From a bacterium 0.1xD8-71 (GTDB lineage Bacteria > Bacillota > Clostridia > Lachnospirales > Lachnospiraceae), in NCBI GenBank assembly GCA_003612405.1, contig RAYR01000016.1:62001-126000 (forward strand): a stretch of DNA of 64,000 nucleotides. Reading direction: 5' to 3'. The notes under the pieces are model-generated. The model was not told the DNA's origin and ran no database searches. It saw only the letters and a program-made list of their open reading frames with translations. Numbering within the stretch: the first letter of the stretch is position 1; each line of letters opens with the position of its first letter. A program made the position numbers and the translations under genes. Positions 58,038-64,000 of the stretch are shown here, in pieces.

Positions 58038-59282
58038 TTACCTTTTCTCCCCGCGAAGCACCATCAGGCAGTAGCTTCCTCCCTCCTCACAATTTCCGAA
58101 TCGAATCTTACCGCCATGCGCCAGGATAATCTTCTTCACAATTTCAAGTCCGTGAATATTCTGCTTTGCACCGCCCTTTTTCCTGCTCTGCAATCCATGC
58201 AGAATTTCCGGGGAATAGCCCACACCGTTATCCTCAAAGCGAATATAACATTTTCTTTTTTCTTTCCACATGGATATCTGAATGTTTACGGACTTATCCT
58301 GTCCGTTGTGTTTGATGCTGTTGTTGATCAGATTCCGTAACACCCTCACCAGAAGCTGTCGGTCTGCCATCACATATATATGTTCTGTGTCCCCATCCAT
58401 CCGCACATCAATCTTCAGTTGTCCTGACAGGGTATCATTGAGAAATTCTGCCGCGGTACTTCTGATCATTTCTGCGAGACGTACCTTTTCTTTTCTAAGC
58501 GCCTGCATGGAGTATTCCAGCTGGGAAGTCAGATTTAAATCCGCAATCAGTTCTTTCATCACGATACTCTGGTGCCGGATGACAGCTGCCTGTTGTCTTG
58601 CTTCTTCTGACAGGCCTGTATCATGTTCCAGGGTATCCGCATATCCCATCACCACAGATAATGGAGTTCTGATATCATGGGATACCCCTGCAATCCATTC
58701 TATCCTTGCCCGCTCCCGACTTTTCATAAAACGTCTTGTAAATAGGAAGACCAACACTACAATCCAGGCAAGATTTGCTGCAAAATAATACCACCAGGCT
58801 TTCATAACAAAATCCATCCAGGAAATAGGAAATTCCAGATTGTATTTCCAGGCAGTATCCTTTTGCATGCCGACTACCATAATCCGGTCATCCCATACCC
58901 GCAGTTGTACCGGATATCCTTTCAGATACCAACGGGTCATACGGGCAATATCAGCCTGCGTATAGGTATTTTTCAGTTCCTCCGGTTTGCGCACACTCCA
59001 CACCACTTCTCCCTTTTCATTAAGAAGCATTGCAAATTGATCCTGTTCTTCCAATTTGCGAAACATATCCTCCGCCAGCACATATCCTTGATCTGTGTAT
59101 GTGAGCGCTTCCATCACTTTTCCGCCGGCAATATAATCCCAGCTCATATTGCTGTAAATATACCCCCCTGCCAGCAGAAATACAAAATTCAATATACCCA
59201 CCAGAACAATGATCATGATAATCACTGAGATTCCATAAAGAACCACTTTCATTAATTTTCTGCCATTATATTGTATTTTCAT
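58038..59282 (-). CDS. Two-component sensor histidine kinase
   Basis: 414 residues. A first membrane helix (GISVIIMIIVLVGILNFVFL), an external segment of ~120 residues (about residues 41-160), and a second helix (YYFAANLAWIVVLVFLF). HisKA has GVSHDIRTPLSVVMGYADTL with the phospho-His. The catalytic domain has LINNSIKHNG (N box), FEDNGVGYSP (G1) and HGLEIVKKIILAHGG (G2). The external loop distinguishes it from the loopless BceS type. It is 12 bases after its response regulator gene and divergent from an ABC exporter it probably controls. Confidence 0.93.
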   Translation of the reverse strand: MKIQYNGRKLMKVVLYGISVIIMIIVLVGILNFVFLLAGGYIYSNMSWDYIAGGKVMEALTYTDQGYVLAEDMFRKLEEQDQFAMLLNEKGEVVWSVRKPEELKNTYTQADIARMTRWYLKGYPVQLRVWDDRIMVVGMQKDTAWKYNLEFPISWMDFVMKAWWYYFAANLAWIVVLVFLFTRRFMKSRERARIEWIAGVSHDIRTPLSVVMGYADTLEHDTGLSEEARQQAAVIRHQSIVMKELIADLNLTSQLEYSMQALRKEKVRLAEMIRSTAAEFLNDTLSGQLKIDVRMDGDTEHIYVMADRQLLVRVLRNLINNSIKHNGQDKSVNIQISMWKEKRKCYIRFEDNGVGYSPEILHGLQSRKKGGAKQNIHGLEIVKKIILAHGGKIRFGNCEEGGSYCLMVLRGEKR

Positions 59283-59294
59283 GTCTCATCTTCC

Positions 59295-60020
59295 TTATAC
59301 CAGTCTGTATCCCAGTCCTCTTACCGTCAAAAGATATTTCGGATGGGAGGGATCCTCCTCTATCTTTTCCCGCAGTCTGCGGATATGGACGATCAGGGTA
59401 TTCTCATACCCATAGTTTTCTTCCTGCCAGACCGCATCACACAGCGCGTCAATGGTCACGATCCGCCCTCTTTCCTGAGACAGTTTCTTTAGGATAGCAT
59501 ACTCCTTTGCCGTCAGTGCAACCTCCGTATCCATTCCACCTGCGCCGGCCTTTTCACCCCTGTTCCAATGCACAACACCGCTCCCTAAATCCACAAGACA
59601 GTCCCCCAGCAAAACACTTTCATTTTCCCTGGCATCTTTTATCCGATACACACGCTTCAACACAGCCTTGACCCGCAGGATCAGTTCCTCCGGCAAAAAA
59701 GGTTTCGTGATATAATCGTCCGCGCCTAAGCCCAGTCCCCGAAGCCTGTTCTCATCTTCGTCCCTGGCTGACAGAAAAATAACGGGTATTTCCGATTCTT
59801 TCCGCAGGCTCTCAAAAAGGGTAAATCCATCCCCGTCAGGAAGCATGACATCTAACAGGACTAAATGTGGTGTCTCTTTATGAAACAGTTCCCTGGCCTG
59901 TCTACAGTTCCCTGCTGTGACCACATGATGAAAACCGGCTCTCTTTAGAAATCCCGCCACCATCTCCAGCAATGTTTTCTCATCATCTACCAGTAAGATT
60001 TTATATTCATGGATATCCAT
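59295..60020 (-). CDS. OmpR-family response regulator
   Basis: 241 residues. The receiver has ILLVDDEKTLLEM, the phospho-acceptor Asp in HLVLLDVMLPDGDGF, PVIFLSARDED and YITKPFLPEEL (Lys). The winged-helix effector has LTAKEYAILKKLSQERGRIV and the recognition segment NTLIVHIRRLREKIEEDP. Start ATG 60020 with GGAGGA nine bases upstream. It precedes the kinase gene. The 214-base gap to the divergent ABC genes contains TTAATGTAAATGTAATC-like repeats at about 60140-60156 that may be its binding site. Confidence 0.94.
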   Translation of the reverse strand: MDIHEYKILLVDDEKTLLEMVAGFLKRAGFHHVVTAGNCRQARELFHKETPHLVLLDVMLPDGDGFTLFESLRKESEIPVIFLSARDEDENRLRGLGLGADDYITKPFLPEELILRVKAVLKRVYRIKDARENESVLLGDCLVDLGSGVVHWNRGEKAGAGGMDTEVALTAKEYAILKKLSQERGRIVTIDALCDAVWQEENYGYENTLIVHIRRLREKIEEDPSHPKYLLTVRGLGYRLV

Positions 60021-60234
60021 TTGCAAATCTCCTCCATCCCAGATCAAAAGACTTTGATACATTCCTTTTCCCACTTAAAACTCTCTCTGCCAATATTATA
60101 TTGCTTACCACATTTTAAGGAAAGATATACATCTGTTTCTTAATGTAAATGTAATCTCTCCTTCATCACGCTGTAAGCAGACTCCTTTATCCTAAAGGTA
60201 TCAAAATTCATAACACAGGAAAGGATGATACATT

Positions 60235-61155
60235 ATGCCAAAACAAAATCTGGTAGAAACCCATAATCTCACAAAACAGTACGGTAGTGTCCGCTGTGTC
60301 AGCTCTGTTAATATGCAGGTCCCTCCGGGTGCTGTCTACGGCTTCCTGGGGCCCAATGGTGCCGGCAAGTCCACCACGCTGAAGATGATCCTTGGTCTGG
60401 CCCGGCCCACGGACGGAACCATCACACTCTTTGGCACACCGGTCAATGAACACAACCGCATTAAACTGCTCGCACAGACCGGCTCTTTAATAGAATCTCC
60501 CAGCTATTATGGGCATCTGACCGGAGAGGAGAATCTGCGTATTGTACAAACCCTCAAAGGCTGTTCTGCAAAAGATATTGATGAAGTACTTAGAATCGTC
60601 CGTCTGGACGCTGCCCGCCAGAAACTGGTCAATCACTATTCTCTGGGCATGAAGCAGCGTCTCGGTCTGGCCGCAGCTCTGCTGGGATTTCCCCGGCTCC
60701 TGATCCTGGACGAACCCACCAATGGACTGGATCCTGCCGGAATCCAGGAAATGCGTGAGCTGATCCGTTCCTTGCCGGACGCCTATGGTATGACTATACT
60801 GGTTTCTTCCCATCTCCTTGGTGAGATCGACCAGATGGCGGATCATGTCGGGATCATCCGCAAAGGAGAATTAGTCTATCAGAACGCTCTGGAATCTCTT
60901 CATTCCCATGCCAAATCCCAGATTGCGCTGCGTGTCAGCCATACAGCCATTGCCATGGACCTGCTGCGCCAGGATGGCATAGATATATCGCAGGAGGAAG
61001 ATTACCTTTTGTTTCCCATGATGGACGACTCCTATGTGGCCAACCTGTGCAGACGGCTGATTGCGCAGAATATATCTCTCTACCGCATAGAGAAACGGGA
61101 AAAGAGTCTGGAAGATATTTTCTTATCCCTGACCGGAAAGGAGACCAGCTTATGA
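60235..61155 (+). CDS. ABC transporter ATPase, lantibiotic-immunity/bacitracin type (LanF/BcrA-like)
   Basis: A 306-residue ATPase with Walker A GFLGPNGAGKSTTLKM, signature YSLGMKQRLGLAAALLG, Walker B LLILDEPTNGLDPAGIQEM and the switch His in LVSSHLLGEID. The C-terminal ~90 residues match the extension of peptide-immunity ATPases (EKREKSLEDIFLSLTG). It powers the two permeases encoded next. Its stop overlaps the permease start as ATGA, so synthesis is coupled. GGAAAGGAT precedes the ATG. Confidence 0.93.
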   Translation: MPKQNLVETHNLTKQYGSVRCVSSVNMQVPPGAVYGFLGPNGAGKSTTLKMILGLARPTDGTITLFGTPVNEHNRIKLLAQTGSLIESPSYYGHLTGEENLRIVQTLKGCSAKDIDEVLRIVRLDAARQKLVNHYSLGMKQRLGLAAALLGFPRLLILDEPTNGLDPAGIQEMRELIRSLPDAYGMTILVSSHLLGEIDQMADHVGIIRKGELVYQNALESLHSHAKSQIALRVSHTAIAMDLLRQDGIDISQEEDYLLFPMMDDSYVANLCRRLIAQNISLYRIEKREKSLEDIFLSLTGKETSL

Positions 61156-61904
61156 TCACACTGAAGACAGAATTTCAGAAAATCAAAAGAAGAAAAATCG
61201 GACTGACCATGGCCGCTCTGACAGGCATCCAGTTTGTGTGGTTTCTCTGGGCCACCAAAAATCCAGATGAAAAAGAACTTACCCAGGGCTGGCTCAACCT
61301 GCTCTACAGCCTGCCCCTGCTCAATGTCATCATGATGCCCACCATCATGTCAGTGCTTGCCTCCCGTCTCAGTGACCTGGAACACAAGGGCAATACCTAC
61401 AAGCAGCTTCGGACACTACGAAGGCCGGGCATCCTCTATGATGCCAAGGTCCTTTGCGGTTTCCTTTTCGTTGCAGCTATCTGCGCTGCCCAGATTCTCT
61501 TTTTACTGGTTCTGGGATATTGCTATCATTATACGGATACACTTTATCCGCACTATTATCTGTCAGCCTTTTTATTAAACCTGGGATGTTGCTTTTCTTT
61601 ATATTTATTGCAGCTAAATCTGTCCCTGCTGTTTTTTAACCAGATGATTCCTCTGGTGGTAGGTCTGTGCGGTTCCCTGCTGGGCCTGATCCTGATGTTT
61701 ATTAAAATGTATTCCTTCCTGCCCTGGGGCGGATTTCTGTCCTGCACCCTGGTGAGCATGGACTGGAATGTGGAAACCCGGGTAGTGACCTATTTCTACA
61801 GAGAACATTCTGCCATAGAACTCTGTGCCATAGGCATGGTATTTATCTGGATTGCCATCTTCTATATGACCGGCAGAGTTGCCTTTACCCGCAAGGAAGT
61901 CTGA
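61152..61904 (+). CDS. ABC permease, LanE/MutE-like
   Basis: A 250-residue ABC-2 type membrane protein with six helices, starting MITLKTEFQKIKRRKIGLT, a typical opening of lantibiotic immunity permeases. Segments include LLYSLPLLNVIMMPTIMSVL, FLFVAAICAAQILFLLVLGY and LVVGLCGSLLGLILMFIKMY. It forms the export or self-protection channel with the next gene. Reads ATGA over the ATPase stop. Confidence 0.85.
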   Translation: MITLKTEFQKIKRRKIGLTMAALTGIQFVWFLWATKNPDEKELTQGWLNLLYSLPLLNVIMMPTIMSVLASRLSDLEHKGNTYKQLRTLRRPGILYDAKVLCGFLFVAAICAAQILFLLVLGYCYHYTDTLYPHYYLSAFLLNLGCCFSLYLLQLNLSLLFFNQMIPLVVGLCGSLLGLILMFIKMYSFLPWGGFLSCTLVSMDWNVETRVVTYFYREHSAIELCAIGMVFIWIAIFYMTGRVAFTRKEV

Positions 61905-61925
61905 CAAAATAAGGAGGAAACCTAC

Positions 61926-62663
61926 ATGAACATATCTTACTATAAAGCCGTCAAGGCTGAACGGCTGAAACTGAAACGAAGTCCGGTATGGCTGGCCTTT
62001 TTTGCCCTGCCTATGATATCCGCTTTCTTCGGCACCATGAATTATAAAATGAATCTTGGTATCTTAAAATCCGAATGGTTCAGTCTCTGGAGTCAGCACT
62101 CTCTCTTTCTCTGCTACTTCTTTATGCCTGCGCTGATCGGTACCTACTGTTCTTATCTGTGGAGGCTGGAGCATACACACCACAACTGGAACAGCTTTCT
62201 CACCGCTCCCATACCGCGCTTTAGTCTGTATCTGGGCAAGCTGACGCAGGCAGTGCAGATGGCTGTATTGGGTAACTTATGGATTTTTCTTTTATTTTAT
62301 GTATGCGGCAGATTTGCCGGTATTCAAAGCCCCTTCCCGGCAGTCGCTGCAGAATGGTTCGTCTGCGGCGTCCTGGGCACTGTGGTCATCTGCTGCGTGC
62401 AGCTTCTGTTATCCTTAATCATCCGCTCATTTGCCATTCCCATTGGCATTGCCCTTCTGGGCGGTATCCTTGGATTGATGATAACCAACCGTGACCACGG
62501 CCTTGACTATCCTTATTCCATCTACTGTATGGGGATGCGCGCCAACAATCCGGACATGACTATAGATATACCAGCCCTTGTCACTAACTCTCTTGGCTAT
62601 ATTTTTATCTTTTCTTTCCTCACTATCCTGTATCTACACAGGAAGGAAATTGCTGCAAATTAG
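61926..62663 (+). CDS. ABC permease, LanG/MutG-like
   Basis: A 245-residue ABC-2 type permease with six helices, beginning MNISYYKAVKAERLKLKRSP, closely similar in layout to the preceding gene (SLFLCYFFMPALIGTYCSYL, FPAVAAEWFVCGVLGTVVIC). Together they form a LanFEG-like heterodimer. No lanI lipoprotein, precursor peptide or modification enzyme is nearby, so it probably defends against external peptides or envelope stress, not self-made bacteriocin. GGAGGAAA precedes the ATG. Confidence 0.85.
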   Translation: MNISYYKAVKAERLKLKRSPVWLAFFALPMISAFFGTMNYKMNLGILKSEWFSLWSQHSLFLCYFFMPALIGTYCSYLWRLEHTHHNWNSFLTAPIPRFSLYLGKLTQAVQMAVLGNLWIFLLFYVCGRFAGIQSPFPAVAAEWFVCGVLGTVVICCVQLLLSLIIRSFAIPIGIALLGGILGLMITNRDHGLDYPYSIYCMGMRANNPDMTIDIPALVTNSLGYIFIFSFLTILYLHRKEIAAN

Positions 62664-62700
62664 GAAATATAAATTCTTATAGAATTAAACCGGTAAACCA

Positions 62701-62730
62701 AAACGCTGGTCAGACAAGCGGCCAGCGTTT
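62701..62730. terminator. Terminator of the ABC operon
   Basis: AAACGCTGG (62701-62709) pairs with CCAGCGTTT (62722-62730), followed by TTCTTCTG on the plus strand. It also serves the convergent reductase gene (27 bases away). Confidence 0.8.
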
Positions 62731-62756
62731 TTCTTCTGTCTCTATGTTGTAATAAT

Positions 62757-63863
62757 TTATTTCTGCCCGTCCAGAAGCTGTTTGAGCGCTTCATCGCCCA
62801 CGCTTATCCAGGCATCTTCTTCCTCTTCATTGAGTCCCAGATACTCCCGCAGAGTCTCCGGAGTCTCACTGAATCCCCACTCCTGGCTGTAGTCATCAAT
62901 GGCCTCAAACTCTATCTCGCCTGCCAGGTATTTTTCTTTAAATTTCTTCTCTGTATCTTCCCGCGCCTTTTTCTCCACCATCTCATAGACAGGTGTGGGC
63001 ACGCCGTACTTCTTACCCATCCGCACCACTTCGTAGATCAATCCGTCAATCTCAGAAGGCTTGCCGGCATAAATATCCCGCTGCATGGAGGTGCTGGCTG
63101 TCGAATTTAAAGAATCCAGAATCTGTAAGTTGGTGGTCACAATATCGACCAGGAAAGGAACGCCCATGGCCACCGCCAGCGCATCCACTTCCTTCATCAG
63201 CTTCACAAAGGTATCCCTGGGTTCCCCGGTCTTTTGCACCTCGCCGGCGGAAACGTGATAGTAGAGACCACAGGCCGCCATGGGAGACACATAGGCAAAT
63301 TTCTGCAAGGCATCCCGTCTGATGTTATCTGACAATATACCCTCAATGCCGCTTTCCTTTAAATCTTTTGCCACCTCCAGAAGCTCCGGCCGTAATTCCT
63401 CTTTCTCCCGCACGCCATACACGATACGGAAGATATCTCCATTCTGCCAGATAGTACCCGGCTCCTTAATCTCCGCTGCTATATAGATACACCCGTCTGT
63501 CACAAGCAGACCGGGCAGTTCTTCCTGTAATCTGCTGCCGGTCCCATAGATATTAAGAATCGGAATAACTATTGTAGTTTCCTTCGCCACCCGTCTGATG
63601 AAGGGTATGACATCTTCTAGGGAATACCCTTTCACACATACAAAGATGATATCAGGCTGTCCGTCATAATGTTCCATATCCGCAGCCTGCACGGGAAAGA
63701 CCGTATAATTTCCTTTCCGCGTGGTCTCCATCTTGAGGCCTTCCTCCTGCATCTTTTTCAAATGCGTCCCCCTCGCAATCAAGGTCACATCCTTACCTGC
63801 CTCTGTCATATATGCACCGATGCTGCCGCCGGTACCGCCTGCCCCAATAATCAAATATTTCAT
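62757..63863 (-). CDS. Ketopantoate reductase family protein (PanE/ApbA-like)
   Basis: A 368-residue NADPH-dependent oxidoreductase. The Rossmann loop is IIGAGGTGGSIGAYMTEAGK, followed by LIARGTHLKKMQ and FVCVKGYSLEDVIPFI. The C-terminal helical domain contains the PanE-like TSMQRDIYAGKPSEIDGLI, with the conserved Ser/Glu that bind ketopantoate. It is about 60 residues longer than classical PanE, with an acidic C-terminal extension. It is not beside panB or panC, so a role on another 2-oxo acid is possible. GGGAGG precedes the ATG. 63864-64000 holds nothing I can assign. Confidence 0.85.
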   Translation of the reverse strand: MKYLIIGAGGTGGSIGAYMTEAGKDVTLIARGTHLKKMQEEGLKMETTRKGNYTVFPVQAADMEHYDGQPDIIFVCVKGYSLEDVIPFIRRVAKETTIVIPILNIYGTGSRLQEELPGLLVTDGCIYIAAEIKEPGTIWQNGDIFRIVYGVREKEELRPELLEVAKDLKESGIEGILSDNIRRDALQKFAYVSPMAACGLYYHVSAGEVQKTGEPRDTFVKLMKEVDALAVAMGVPFLVDIVTTNLQILDSLNSTASTSMQRDIYAGKPSEIDGLIYEVVRMGKKYGVPTPVYEMVEKKAREDTEKKFKEKYLAGEIEFEAIDDYSQEWGFSETPETLREYLGLNEEEEDAWISVGDEALKQLLDGQK

Positions 63864-64000
63864 ATAAACCTCCCTGACTTACATTCCACACTCACATTTT
63901 AGCCGATTCCCCCATGAATGACAAGCGTAAAAACGATGCATTGTATTTCTTTCTGTTCACATCGAAGATTCTCCCCCGCCTCAAATGCCAAATGCTTCTT

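Noticed and set aside
63864..64000. Possible C-terminus of another minus-strand gene entering from the right
   Set aside because: A short open frame ends near 63899, but nothing in it is recognisable and it may be chance.

Overview
The window looks like chromosomal DNA of a Lachnospiraceae-type gut or rumen Firmicute (class Clostridia). The evidence is an hrcA-grpE-dnaK-dnaJ operon under a perfect CIRCE operator, an hprK-glk-murB-rapZ-whiA-Crh-like block, a DUF6465 lysine/alanine-rich protein, DUF4474, a cytoplasmic AgaA-type GH36 alpha-galactosidase, a LacZ-type GH2 enzyme behind a sugar ABC importer, and an Amt-PII fusion. The genus cannot be fixed by reading alone. I saw no rRNA, tRNA, CRISPR array, prophage or intact insertion sequence.

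Layout. 1-1610 is the 5' part of galactonate dehydratase (dgoD) followed by collapsed, internally deleted relics of a KDG kinase/KDPG aldolase, a sugar ABC permease and a GH35 beta-galactosidase. 1.7-7.2 kb holds a GNAT gene and the heat-shock operon. 7.3-7.8 kb is a DUF6465 gene with its own strong promoter. 8.0-14.7 kb is a tight five-gene minus-strand run: glycerol kinase, GH36 alpha-galactosidase, aminotransferase, patatin-like lipase, UppP. 14.9-20.0 kb has an AEC transporter, a DUF4474/phosphoesterase pair, pyruvate kinase and an AT-rich NYN-domain gene with a terminator-bearing leader. 20.1-29.7 kb is a beta-galactoside module (solute-binding protein, two permeases, LacZ) beside a translationally overlapped DUF3298-LysM-AraC trio. 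30-34 kb has an Amt-PII fusion with an apparent leader terminator, and a FIST sensor paired with a soluble chemotaxis transducer. 34-40 kb carries an EamA transporter, a partner-switching set (PP2C phosphatase, HATPase kinase, STAS antagonist) with a wrecked hybrid histidine kinase, a GNAT and a cyclophilin. 40.5-44.0 kb has an alanine/glycine symporter, class II aldolase and lipid kinase. 44.1-55.3 kb is the housekeeping block Crh-like HPr, whiA, rapZ, murB, glk, hprK, uvrC, ftsH and pyrG. 55.4-64 kb has a GH3 enzyme, a two-component system divergent from a lantibiotic-immunity-like ABC exporter, and a ketopantoate-reductase-like gene.

How the genes fit together. The region is rich in galactose chemistry: alpha-galactosidase, two beta-galactosidases (one dead), an ABC importer, galactonate catabolism, and glycerol kinase operonic with the alpha-galactosidase. 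Galactosyl-glycerols (galactolipid head groups, floridoside) are a testable candidate substrate. Carbon-catabolite control is represented by HprK and an HPr paralogue whose phosphotransfer histidine is glutamate, as expected for a regulation-only Crh-type protein.

The most unusual items are the partner-switching locus with a collapsed kinase, an 11-bp-phased tandem repeat upstream of the DUF3298-LysM-AraC trio, several promoter-terminator leaders (amt, NYN gene, alanine symporter), the FIST/soluble-MCP pair behind a tandem-repeat promoter, and the relic pile at the left edge.
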